Shown: piece after piece, positions 18,236 to 26,267 of the stretch
How positions within the stretch are numbered: position 1 is the first letter of the stretch
Layout: each line of letters starts with the position of its first letter
Source: Acidiferrobacteraceae bacterium
GTDB taxonomy: Bacteria; Pseudomonadota; Gammaproteobacteria; Acidiferrobacterales; Sulfurifustaceae
Direction: 5' to 3'
NCBI GenBank assembly: GCA_021323795.1
Contig: JAJPKH010000272.1
Span: forward strand, 1-56,408
DNA: 56,408 nt
Notes under the pieces: model-generated
Told to the model about the DNA's origin: nothing
The model's input: only the letters and a program-made list of their open reading frames with translations
The model's database searches: none
Position numbers and translations under genes: made by a program

Positions 18236-18834
18236 AAATATACGGATCGCTGACCTCGCCCTACGTCCGCAAGACGCGCGCGCTGATCGCCGAGAAGCAG
18301 CTCGCCTGCGAATTCATCGTTGTCGATCCGCACGCGCCGGACAGCACCGTGCCCCGCTATAACCCGCTCGGTCTCGTACCCGTGCTCGAGCGCGACGACG
18401 GCTCGACGTTATTCGATTCTCCGGTCATCACGGAGTATCTGGACAGCTTGAAGCCGCCCGCGCTGATTCCACCGGCCGGCGAAGCGCGCTGGCAAGCGCT
18501 GCGCTGGGCCGCGCTCGCCGACGGCGTACTCGAGCAAACGGTGGGCCGAACCATGGAGCTGCGTCGCCCGCTCGCGCAACAATCGGCGGACGCGAACGCG
18601 CGTCGCGAGCAAAAAATCGCGCGCGCCCTCGAATTCGCGGAGCAGCACTTGCCGCCGGGCCCGTTTCTGGTGGAGAACCGGCTGACCGTCGCCGACGTCG
18701 CCCTGACGGTCGCGCTCGAATACATCGATTTGCGCTACGCGCACGACTGGCGTCGCCGCTTTCCCCGCCTGGCCGCGTGGCACGCGCACCTCGCGACGCG
18801 ACCGGCGTTCGTTGCCACCCGTCCGCCGAAGTAG
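18232..18834 (+). CDS. Glutathione S-transferase family protein
   Basis: A 200-residue protein with an N-terminal thioredoxin-like GST domain (MKIYGSLTSPYVRKTRALI; GLVPVLERDDGSTLFDSPVI, where the D-S pair binds the glutathione gamma-glutamyl group). An all-helical C-terminal domain contains the N-capping-type motif LTVADVALTVAL. It resembles bacterial YibF-like GSTs. The substrate cannot be inferred. The start codon overlaps the ubiA stop (ATGA), so it is translationally coupled to ubiA. Confidence 0.9.
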   Translation: MKIYGSLTSPYVRKTRALIAEKQLACEFIVVDPHAPDSTVPRYNPLGLVPVLERDDGSTLFDSPVITEYLDSLKPPALIPPAGEARWQALRWAALADGVLEQTVGRTMELRRPLAQQSADANARREQKIARALEFAEQHLPPGPFLVENRLTVADVALTVALEYIDLRYAHDWRRRFPRLAAWHAHLATRPAFVATRPPK

Positions 18835-18861
18835 AAATGTGACCGCAAGAGCGAAGCGCCG

Positions 18862-19878
18862 ATGACGCTGCTACTGCTGGGCGGTGCGCTGATACTGATC
18901 CTGATCAGCGCCGAGATCTTCACCAACGCGCTCGAGCACCTGGGCGAGCGGTTTCGGATATCGGAAGGCGTGACCGGCTCGATCTTCGCGGCCGTCGGGA
19001 CGGCAATGCCCGAAACGATGGTGCCGGTGGTGGCGATACTCTCCAGCGCCGCCACCCAGGAAGTGCGTGAAGAGGTCGGTGTCGGCGCGATTCTTGGCGC
19101 GCCCCTCATGCTCTCGACGATCGCCCTCTTCCTCGTCGGTTTGGCGGCGGCGTGGCGCCGCGGCTGGTCCGGGCGGCTACAGCCGGAGCGCGGCGGTTTG
19201 CACCGTGACCTCGTCTGGTTTCTCGCCGCTTTCTCGCTGAGCGCCGTCGCCATCTTCGTCCCGCACGAGCATCGGCTGATACGCGGCGTAATTGCGCTCA
19301 TGCTCGTCGGTATTTACTTCTTGTACCTACTGCTCACGTTGCGCGCTTCGGCGAAGCTCGTGGCGAACGGTCATGCAACGGAGGCCGGCCACCCCTTAGT
19401 GCTCGCGCGGCTGTTTGGCTGGGCGGGCGTGCGTGACAATCCGGTGGTGGAGGTGCTTCAGCTTGGCCTCGGTCTAACCGGGATCGTCGCCGGCGCTCAT
19501 GGTTTCGTGGCCGGTATAGAAGACCTATCCAAGACGCTCGGCATCAGCCCGCTGGTGCTGTCGCTACTCATTATTCCCTTAGCGACCGAGCTGCCGGAGA
19601 AGGTGAACAGCGTCCTCTGGACGTTGCGGGGCAAAGATACGCTCGCGTTCGGTAACATCACCGGAGCCATGGTGTTTCAAGGCAGCCTCCTGCCGGCCCT
19701 CGGTATTCTACTGACGCCCTGGGAGCTACGCGCGGAAGTGGCGGTAGGCTTGGTGCTCACCCTGCTTGCGAGCGCGTGGGTGCTGGTGGCGCTATCCCGG
19801 GGAACGCTGCGGCCTTATCACTTCGGCGTTAACGGAGCGTGCTACGCCGTATACATCTTGAGCGTAGCGGTAAGATGA
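18862..19878 (+). CDS. Sodium/calcium exchanger family (CaCA) membrane protein
   Basis: A 338-residue polytopic membrane protein with two inverted alpha-repeats: GSIFAAVGTAMPETMVPV in the first half and LSLLIIPLATELPEKVN followed by NITGAMVFQGSLLP in the second. The paired acidic residues in TAMPE and ATELPE are the ion-binding glutamates of the CaCA superfamily. About ten hydrophobic segments are visible. It probably exchanges Ca2+ for Na+ or H+; ion specificity cannot be read from sequence. It is convergent with the UspA gene, with a 19-nt gap. Confidence 0.87.
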   Translation: MTLLLLGGALILILISAEIFTNALEHLGERFRISEGVTGSIFAAVGTAMPETMVPVVAILSSAATQEVREEVGVGAILGAPLMLSTIALFLVGLAAAWRRGWSGRLQPERGGLHRDLVWFLAAFSLSAVAIFVPHEHRLIRGVIALMLVGIYFLYLLLTLRASAKLVANGHATEAGHPLVLARLFGWAGVRDNPVVEVLQLGLGLTGIVAGAHGFVAGIEDLSKTLGISPLVLSLLIIPLATELPEKVNSVLWTLRGKDTLAFGNITGAMVFQGSLLPALGILLTPWELRAEVAVGLVLTLLASAWVLVALSRGTLRPYHFGVNGACYAVYILSVAVR

Positions 19879-19897
19879 GGGCGCGGCCCTGCGGCCG

Positions 19898-20323
19898 CTA
19901 CTTGATGAGGAGGACGGGAACGTCGCAGAGGTGAATGACCTTGGTCGTGACGGAGCCGAGCAGCATCCCCGTCACGCGCCCGAGCCCGCGCGTGCCCATG
20001 CAAATCTGATCGCAGTGCTTTTCCTTGGCGTACCGCGCGATCACCTCGGCGGGATCGCCGACAGCCACATGCGAAACGTGCCGTATCTTGGCGCCATCGA
20101 GCTTCGAAAGCGCCGGTGCCAACGCTTTCATTCCCTCTTCCTGGTGAAATTGCCTGATCTGCTCGGCACGAATGAACATCGTGACGTCCCCCGGCAGCTG
20201 AGGTTGAACATTCAGCACGTGCACCTCGGCGGTGTCCTTGCACCAGCCGAGCGTGCGCAGCACGTAATCGACGGCGCGAAGCGAATTGTCCGATCCGTCC
20301 ACGGGCACCAGCAGCCTGAGCAT
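19898..20323 (-). CDS. Universal stress protein (UspA family)
   Basis: A 141-residue single-domain Usp. It begins LRLLVPVDGSDNSLRAV and carries the ATP-binding signature GTRGLGRVTGMLLGSVT, i.e. GxxG then nine residues then G-S/T, so it belongs to the nucleotide-binding subclass. The role is general stress adaptation without a defined reaction. It lies 15 nt downstream of a TerC-family gene on the same strand, probably in the same transcript. Confidence 0.93.
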   Translation of the reverse strand: MLRLLVPVDGSDNSLRAVDYVLRTLGWCKDTAEVHVLNVQPQLPGDVTMFIRAEQIRQFHQEEGMKALAPALSKLDGAKIRHVSHVAVGDPAEVIARYAKEKHCDQICMGTRGLGRVTGMLLGSVTTKVIHLCDVPVLLIK

Positions 20324-20338
20324 CAGCGTTCCCCAGCG

Positions 20339-21061
20339 TTAAACTTGTTCGTTCGATCGGCGTTCGGCGGGCGCCGGATGCATGTCGCGCCGCCCGCGGG
20401 CGGCCCACCATTTTCCCGTCATAACCACGAGCGCCGCACCGGCGACGGGAGCGGCCGCGTGCAGCCAGCTCGCTTGTGCGTTCACTCCCTCCTGCACCAG
20501 CGGATCGGTGACGGCCATCTCGCCGGCCACCCAGCCGAGGAGTCCCGCGCCGATGGTGATGACGACGGGGAAGCGTTGCATGACGCGAAGCAGCAAGGTG
20601 CTGCCGAAGATGACCAGGGGAATGCTGATGCCGAGCCCGAGGATGAGCAGGAGCAGGCTTCCCTTGGCGGCTGCGGCGACCGCAATCACGTTATCCAGGC
20701 TCATGACGAGATCCGCGATCAGGATCGTGCGGATTGCGGCCATCATGTTCCCGCCGCTGTAGCCGTCGTCATCGTCCTCTTCTCCTTCGGGAACGAGCAA
20801 TTTGACGCCGATCCACAACAGCAACGCGGCGCCGACGATTTTTAAGTAAGGGAGGCGCAACATCTCCACCGCGAGGACGGTCAGGAGGATGCGCAAAACC
20901 ACGGCCGCTCCGCTGCCCCAGAAGATCGCCTGTTTCTGTTGTCGCGCCGGCAGCGAGCGGGCAGCGAGCGCAATGACGACCGCGTTGTCACCGGAAAGAA
21001 CAATATTGACGCCGATGATTTGCGCGAGCGCAACCCAGAAAATCGTATGGTCCAACTCCAC
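20339..21061 (-). CDS. TerC family integral membrane protein (YjbE-like)
   Basis: A 240-residue membrane protein with two related halves, each with the acidic motif typical of TerC: VNIVLSGDNAVVIALA near the N-terminus and ADLVMSLDNVIAVAA in the middle. An acidic loop (EGEEDDDDGY) separates them. Family members are linked to tellurite resistance and manganese efflux. No tellurite genes are nearby, so metal-ion (probably Mn2+) export is the better guess. I looked for a manganese riboswitch upstream, but only about 96 bp separate it from the divergent hydrolase gene and none is evident. Confidence 0.9.
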   Translation of the reverse strand: MELDHTIFWVALAQIIGVNIVLSGDNAVVIALAARSLPARQQKQAIFWGSGAAVVLRILLTVLAVEMLRLPYLKIVGAALLLWIGVKLLVPEGEEDDDDGYSGGNMMAAIRTILIADLVMSLDNVIAVAAAAKGSLLLLILGLGISIPLVIFGSTLLLRVMQRFPVVITIGAGLLGWVAGEMAVTDPLVQEGVNAQASWLHAAAPVAGAALVVMTGKWWAARGRRDMHPAPAERRSNEQV

Positions 21062-21157
21062 GATGGTCCTCCCGGCGTTCGTAGTTTAAGCGTTTTAACG
21101 CGTTTACGCAGGCGCGCCTACTTGCTTTTTGCGCGCAGCGCGGGCATACAAAGGCGG

Positions 21158-21808
21158 ATGGGCCCGTTTCCCTGCAACGCGTCGCTGCATATAGAGGGGC
21201 CGGTGGGACCGCTCGAGGCGATAACGGCCTGTCCGGCATCGAAGGCCTGTGCCACGGCGGTTGTATGTCACCCTCATCCGCTGCATGGCGGCACGATGCA
21301 GAACAAAGTCGTCCATACGCTCGCCCGCAGTTTCGGCGAACTCGGGCTGCGCACGGTACGGTTCAACTTCAGGGGCGTCGGTTCGAGCGCGGGGGCGTGG
21401 GCCCGCGGCGTCGGTGAAACCGAGGATGCCATAGCGGTGCTCCATTGGGCGCGCAAGCGACAGCCGGGCGATCAGATCTGGTTGGCCGGTTTTTCCTTCG
21501 GGGCCTATATCGCCCTGCGCGCCGCGGCGCAATTTCCGGCGTCGCAGCTCATCCTCGTCGCGCCCCCGGTGCATTTGCACGCCGAGCTCGGTCCTCCTCC
21601 CCCGCCGCGCGTGCCGACGCTCGTCCTGCAAGGCGAGGACGATGACGTGGTCTCGGCGGACGCGGTGCAGGAGTGGATCGCCAAGCTTTCTCCGCGTCCG
21701 AGACTGCGACTGTTTCCGGCGGTCGGGCATTTCTTCCATGGCCGCTTGAACGACCTGCGGCTCACCGTGGAGGAAGTGTTGCGTCCCGTCGTTCCGGTTT
21801 GCTCCTAA
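21158..21808 (+). CDS. Alpha/beta hydrolase (COG2945-like)
   Basis: A 216-residue protein starting at ATG 21158 (MGPFPCNASLHIEGP). Characteristic segments are VVCHPHPLHGGTMQNKVV, RFNFRGVGSSAG, the nucleophile elbow GFSFGA (Ser about residue 113), LQGEDDDVV with the acid residue and GHFFHG with the catalytic His. The triad therefore looks complete. It matches the short alpha/beta hydrolases of COG2945, whose substrates are unknown. There is no signal peptide. A small membrane protein gene follows after 6 nt. Confidence 0.88.
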   Translation: MGPFPCNASLHIEGPVGPLEAITACPASKACATAVVCHPHPLHGGTMQNKVVHTLARSFGELGLRTVRFNFRGVGSSAGAWARGVGETEDAIAVLHWARKRQPGDQIWLAGFSFGAYIALRAAAQFPASQLILVAPPVHLHAELGPPPPPRVPTLVLQGEDDDVVSADAVQEWIAKLSPRPRLRLFPAVGHFFHGRLNDLRLTVEEVLRPVVPVCS

Positions 21809-21814
21809 GGATTT

Positions 21815-22159
21815 ATGAAAACAATACTGCTGCTCACTTGCTCGAACGTTTTCATGACTTTCGCGTGGTACGCCCATCTAAAAGACCTGCGCGACAAACC
21901 CTGGATCATCGCCGCCCTCGTCAGTTGGGGGATCGCGTTTTTTGAATACCTATTACAGGTGCCGGCAAACCGTGCGGGTTACGGGCAATTCAATTTGGGC
22001 CAGCTCAAGGTGATCCAGGAGGTGATCACGCTCACCGTGTTCGTGCCGTTTGCGTTGTTTTACATGAAAGAGCCGCTGCGGCTCGATTTTCTATGGGCGG
22101 CATTGTGCCTCGTGGGCGCGGCTTACTTCATGTTCCGCGCGTCGCTCGGCGGCTCATAA
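21815..22159 (+). CDS. DMT-family DUF486 membrane protein
   Basis: A 114-residue protein with four hydrophobic segments. It matches the DUF486 family of small drug/metabolite-transporter-like proteins (TCSNVFMTFAWYAHLK; SWGIAFFEYLLQVPANR; LKVIQEVITLTVF). Function is unknown. It probably shares a transcript with the hydrolase upstream. Its stop lies 1 nt from the stop of convergent cysB. Confidence 0.88.
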   Translation: MKTILLLTCSNVFMTFAWYAHLKDLRDKPWIIAALVSWGIAFFEYLLQVPANRAGYGQFNLGQLKVIQEVITLTVFVPFALFYMKEPLRLDFLWAALCLVGAAYFMFRASLGGS

Positions 22160-22160
22160 T

Positions 22161-23141
22161 TCAGCGGACCGGCAGCTCCGGGAGCTTCGTTTCGAACAGC
22201 CGCTCGCGCTCCTGTTTCGTTTCCAGCCGCACGGCGGTATCGACGAGCTCGTGAGTCAAGTGTGACGCGAATAGTTGTATGAAGTCGTACATGTATTTGC
22301 GCAGCACCGCTCCGCGGCGGAAGGCGATGTGCGAGGTGCTGCTCGGGAACAGGTGCGATGCGTCGATCATGCCCAACCCGATATCGACCTGAGGGTCGAA
22401 CGCCATCTTCGCCATGATGCCGACGCCGACCCCGAGCCGCGCGTACGTTTTGAGCGTGGTCGAATCGGTGGCGGTAAAAACGACATCGGGCTTCAAACCT
22501 TTCGCCGCGAACGCCCGATCTAACGTCGAGCGTCCGGTGAACCCGTAAACGTAGGTGACGATCGGGTAGGCGGCCAGCCGTTCCAGCGTGAGCGGCGATT
22601 CCTTCAAGATGGGGTGATCGAGCGCCGCGACGACGCAACGGTTCCAGTGGTAGCAAGGAAGCGTGACCAAATCTTCCAGTAGCTCCAGGGCTTCGGTCGC
22701 GATAGCGAAATCGACTTCGCTGCGCGCCGCCATTTCGGCGATTTGCACCGGCGTGCCCATATGGATGTGGAGACTGATTTTGGGGTACTGGACGCGAAAG
22801 CGCTGGATCGTATCCGGGAGCGCGTAGCAGGCCTGCGTATGAGTGGTCGCGATCGAAAGACTGCCGTGACCCTCGTCGGCGTGTTCCTGCGCAAGTTCCT
22901 TGATGTTCCGGACTTCAAGGAGGATTTGCTCGGCGCGTTTGATGATTTCCCGACCCGCCGGAGTGATGTCGGCGAAGTGTTTGCCGCTGCGCCGAAAAAT
23001 CTGCACGCCTAATTCTTCTTCCAGCAGCCGCACCTGCTTGCTGATGCCGGGCTGCGAGGTGAACAGGTTCGCGGCCGCGTCAGATACCTTAAGTCCGGCC
23101 CGCGCGATTTCGCAGATGTAGCGAAGTTGCTGGAGCTTCAT
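22161..23141 (-). CDS. cysB: LysR-type regulator CysB
   Basis: A 326-residue regulator, close to E. coli CysB (324). The N-terminal winged helix-turn-helix (MKLQQLRYICEIA; NLFTSQPGISKQVRLLEEEL) is followed by an inducer-binding domain with TTHTQACYALP and TDSTTLKTYARLGVGVGI, the segments that contact the sulfate/acetylserine ligand. CysB with N-acetylserine activates sulfate assimilation genes. Here it is divergent from a sulfite-reductase-type hemoprotein gene, its likely target, across a 99-bp AT-rich spacer. Confidence 0.95.
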   Translation of the reverse strand: MKLQQLRYICEIARAGLKVSDAAANLFTSQPGISKQVRLLEEELGVQIFRRSGKHFADITPAGREIIKRAEQILLEVRNIKELAQEHADEGHGSLSIATTHTQACYALPDTIQRFRVQYPKISLHIHMGTPVQIAEMAARSEVDFAIATEALELLEDLVTLPCYHWNRCVVAALDHPILKESPLTLERLAAYPIVTYVYGFTGRSTLDRAFAAKGLKPDVVFTATDSTTLKTYARLGVGVGIMAKMAFDPQVDIGLGMIDASHLFPSSTSHIAFRRGAVLRKYMYDFIQLFASHLTHELVDTAVRLETKQERERLFETKLPELPVR

Positions 23142-23159
23142 GCTTATATTTGAATCGAA

Positions 23160-23188
23160 TTAAAATATCCTGTTTTATTCTTTATCAT
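23160..23188 (+). promoter_or_regulatory. Candidate promoter for the siroheme reductase gene
   Basis: TTAAAA and TATCAT are separated by 17 nt in the AT-rich cysB/reductase spacer (4/6 and 5/6 matches to sigma-70). A weak -35 element would fit activator-dependent control by CysB. CysB sites are too degenerate to place by eye. Confidence 0.35.
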
Positions 23189-23240
23189 ACCACTCGGCCT
23201 TTGCTAAAGTCCCGGAGGTTTTCGCCGAGACACCGTTTGC

Positions 23241-25340
23241 ATGAATGCGCGCTGGAATTTAACAGAGGCCGCCGAGCTCGATAAATTTGAGGAAAACGTC
23301 AACGCTTTTTTGAGCGGCGAGCTCGATGGCGACCGCTTTACGGCGTTCCGTCTCCAGCAAGGCGTTTACGGCCAGCGTCAGGCAGGCGTTCACATGGTCC
23401 GCGTTAAGCTGCCCGGCGGCCGACTCACGCCGCGCCAGCTCGTCGGTATAGCCGAAGGGGTCGAAAAATATACCGACCACCCCGTGGCGCATATTACGAC
23501 GCGCGAAGATATTCAGCTGCATCACGTACCCACCGCGAATACTCCGGCGCTGCTGCGCCATCTTGCGACTTACGGCCTCACCACCCGGGAAGCGTGCGGC
23601 AACACGGTGCGCAACATCACCACTTGCGCCCTCGCGGGCGTTTGTCCGCGCGAGCACGTCGACGTTACGACGCATCTTGAAGGCGCGGTGAAGCGCTTCC
23701 TGCGGCACCCGCTGACCCAGCACATGCCGCGCAAGTTCAAGATCAGCTTTTCCGCGTGCGAGGCGGATTGCGCCCAAGGCATGATGCACGACGTCGGGGT
23801 GGTCGCCACGCATCAGAACGGAAAGTTCGGCTTTAAGGTGATGGCCGGCGGTGGGCTCGGTCATAAACCGCACGAAGCGTTGGTGATAGAGCCGTTTCTC
23901 GAAGAGAAAGACCTGCTGCCGTGCATGGAGGCGGTAATCGCGCTGCACCATCGCTACTCCGACCGCAAGCGCCGCGCCAAGGCGCGCGTAAAGTTTCTCG
24001 TCGATCGTTTCGGCGTCGACGGCTTCATGGAAAAGTACCGCGAGGAGTACGCACGGACCAAAGCCGCGTTCATCAATCAGGAATATCCCAAGGGTGACTG
24101 GAAACTCGGCGCCGCCGGTCCGGCGCCCGGCGCCGGCGCGCCGCGGAAGATTTTTCCGATCAAGCCGGCGGGCCAAGTCGCATTTCCCATCGGGGTGCAT
24201 ATCGGCGACGTCAGTCCGACCCAACTGCGGCAGCTCGCGGCGATTCTGGAACGCGAAGGGTTGCCCGATATCCGCACGACGCAAGACCAGAACTTTATGG
24301 TTGTTGGCGTACCGGAAGCGAAGGTTCCCGTGTTGCGGGCGGCGATAGCCGCCATTGGTCTGGCGGAGCCCAAGCCCGGTGACAACGTCGTCGCATGCCC
24401 GGGCACGTCGACCTGTAAGCTCGGGATCACGTCTTCCAAGATCCTCGGCGCCATGTTGAACGGGGGGCCGGAAGACCTGCGCATCCGCGTCAGCGGCTGC
24501 CACAATAGCTGTGCCCAGCCGGACACCGGCGATATCGGACTGTACGGCGAAGGCCGGCGCCTGTTCGGCAAGCTCATTCCGCACTACGTGCTCCAGCTCG
24601 GCGGCAGCGGCATGGCGGGCGGCGCCCTCACCTTCGACGGCCCGGAAATTCCGGCGGCGCGCGCGCCCCAGGCGGTCGAGCGCATCAAAGAAGCCTATGT
24701 GTCGGATCGCAGCGACGGCGAATCCTTCTTTGCCTGGAGCCGGCGCAAGGGTGAGGAATATTTCGAGACTCTGCTGGCGGACCTCGCCAAGGTGGAGGAA
24801 GCCGACCTGGCATCCGTGATGTCCGACCATGGCGAAGCGAGCGCCTTCAAAGTGTTCCAATTCGGAGGCGGGGAGTGCGCCGGGGCTAACCAAGAACAGG
24901 CCTCGGCGCTATTTTTCGAGGCTGCGTACGAGCGCTCATGCCGCAATGCCTTCGGTTACGAGCATAACTACGAATCGGCGCTCGAGTGCCAGGAGGCGAT
25001 TACGCGCCTCACCGGCCAGGCGGTGCTCTTCGCGGCGACGCGCAAGACGCCGACGTTCGAGTTGAACGCGTTGCCGGGACTCGTGCGGGAAGCGGCGACC
25101 GAGCGCGCCGACCTCGCGGATACCGCCGAGGCGCTCATCAAGAGTATTGAAAGCTTTCGCACGCACCTCGATCACGACAGTTACCAGGCGCTCGCCGCCC
25201 AGTCGGATGAGTGGATGCGCCAGGCGGCGGCGTATTGCGAGTCGCGCGATCCGTTGCTCGACCTGTCGCAGTCGGTGCCGCACGGCGACAAACGCGTGGT
25301 GATTCCGACCGCCGCCGAGCGCGCGCGCGCCACCGCGTAA
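23241..25340 (+). CDS. Siroheme-[4Fe-4S] sulfite/nitrite reductase with extra C-terminal domain
   Basis: A 699-residue protein with both halves of the ferredoxin-like/siroheme fold (GVHMVRVKLPGGRLTPRQL; THITTREDIQLHH type segments; NTVRNITTC). Cluster ligands are Cys386 and Cys392 (CPGTSTC) and Cys420 and Cys424 (CHNSC), the Cx5C...Cx3C pattern. It reduces sulfite to sulfide or nitrite to ammonia with six electrons. Divergence from cysB favours sulfite. After about residue 500 a ~200-residue tail follows, starting around GGGECAGA, helical and HEPN-like in character, which classic CysI lacks. There is no flavoprotein CysJ nearby, so the electron donor is probably ferredoxin. Confidence 0.9.
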   Translation: MNARWNLTEAAELDKFEENVNAFLSGELDGDRFTAFRLQQGVYGQRQAGVHMVRVKLPGGRLTPRQLVGIAEGVEKYTDHPVAHITTREDIQLHHVPTANTPALLRHLATYGLTTREACGNTVRNITTCALAGVCPREHVDVTTHLEGAVKRFLRHPLTQHMPRKFKISFSACEADCAQGMMHDVGVVATHQNGKFGFKVMAGGGLGHKPHEALVIEPFLEEKDLLPCMEAVIALHHRYSDRKRRAKARVKFLVDRFGVDGFMEKYREEYARTKAAFINQEYPKGDWKLGAAGPAPGAGAPRKIFPIKPAGQVAFPIGVHIGDVSPTQLRQLAAILEREGLPDIRTTQDQNFMVVGVPEAKVPVLRAAIAAIGLAEPKPGDNVVACPGTSTCKLGITSSKILGAMLNGGPEDLRIRVSGCHNSCAQPDTGDIGLYGEGRRLFGKLIPHYVLQLGGSGMAGGALTFDGPEIPAARAPQAVERIKEAYVSDRSDGESFFAWSRRKGEEYFETLLADLAKVEEADLASVMSDHGEASAFKVFQFGGGECAGANQEQASALFFEAAYERSCRNAFGYEHNYESALECQEAITRLTGQAVLFAATRKTPTFELNALPGLVREAATERADLADTAEALIKSIESFRTHLDHDSYQALAAQSDEWMRQAAAYCESRDPLLDLSQSVPHGDKRVVIPTAAERARATA

Positions 25341-25412
25341 GCTTCTCGATCAGTTCCCTTCGCCGGCCGGATCTTCTCGCCTGCCAACGGCGTGCAGCGC
25401 TACACTAGCTGC

Positions 25413-26258
25413 ATGGCGGATCCTTTCGATTTCGAGCGACCTGATCGCTATGCCGTCATGGGTAACCCCGTCGCGCATAGCAAGTCTCCGTTCATCCATC
25501 AGCTGTTCGCTCGCCAGTTCCAGCACCGCATCGAATACTCCGCCATCCAGGTAGACCCCGGCGGTCTTCCCCAAGCGATCGCGCAATTTCGCGCCGCCGG
25601 GGGCAAGGGCCTCAATATCACGCTTCCCTTCAAGCTGGACGCCTTCCGGCTCGCCGATCACTTGAGCGATCGCGCGAAAGTTGCGGGCGCGGTCAACACC
25701 CTCAAGTTCGAGCCGGACGATCGTATTTTCGGCGACAACACCGATGGCATCGGTCTGGTTCATGACATCGAGCTGAACCTCGCCACGTCGATCAAAGGCA
25801 AGCAGGTTCTGCTCCTCGGGGCCGGCGGCGCGGCCCGCGGCGTTTTGGGTCCGCTGATCAAACATCATCCGGCGCGCGTCGTGATCGCCAATCGCACGGT
25901 CGCCAGGGCGCGCGACGTCGTGCAGCTCTTCAGCGGCCAAGTCCCGATCGAGGCGTGCAGCTTCGCCGATCTGCGCGGCAAGCACTTCGACCTCGTCATC
26001 AATGGAACAAGTGCGAGTGTGAAGGGAGAGGTGCCGTCCTTGCCGGCGACGCTCTACACGCGCGATTCGCTCGCCTACGACATGATGTACGGCGAGCGGC
26101 CGACGCCGTTTCTGGAATGGTCCGCGCTGCACGGCGCGGCTCGCGTGAGCGATGGGCTGGGTATGCTGGTGGAGCAGGCGGCGGAATCCTATTTCGTCTG
26201 GCGCGGCGTGCGGCCGGAGACGAAGTCCGTGATCGCGGCGCTCAAGAAGGAAAGCTAG
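25413..26258 (+). CDS. aroE: Shikimate dehydrogenase
   Basis: A 281-residue enzyme reducing 3-dehydroshikimate with NADPH. The substrate-binding GNPVAHSKSP (Ser23, Ser25), NITLPFK with the catalytic Lys, NTDGIGLVHD, the nucleotide loop LGAGGAARGV and NRTVARA are all present. The C-terminal helix motif DGLGMLVEQAAESY is typical. ATG 25413 (MADPFD) is used; an in-frame upstream start would add seven residues. corA follows after 9 nt and is probably co-transcribed. Confidence 0.95.
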   Translation: MADPFDFERPDRYAVMGNPVAHSKSPFIHQLFARQFQHRIEYSAIQVDPGGLPQAIAQFRAAGGKGLNITLPFKLDAFRLADHLSDRAKVAGAVNTLKFEPDDRIFGDNTDGIGLVHDIELNLATSIKGKQVLLLGAGGAARGVLGPLIKHHPARVVIANRTVARARDVVQLFSGQVPIEACSFADLRGKHFDLVINGTSASVKGEVPSLPATLYTRDSLAYDMMYGERPTPFLEWSALHGAARVSDGLGMLVEQAAESYFVWRGVRPETKSVIAALKKES

Positions 26259-26267
26259 AGGCCTTGC

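Noticed and set aside
19883-19898. GCGGCC-CTGC-GGCCGC hairpin between the CaCA and UspA genes as a bidirectional terminator
   Set aside because: No T tract on either side, and the stem runs into the UspA stop codon.
21062-21157. yybP-ykoY manganese riboswitch upstream of the TerC gene
   Set aside because: The spacer is only about 96 bp and lacks the conserved motifs.
23259-24893. Long antisense open frame opposite the siroheme reductase (544 codons)
   Set aside because: No recognisable domain; the + strand gene has all cluster-binding residues.
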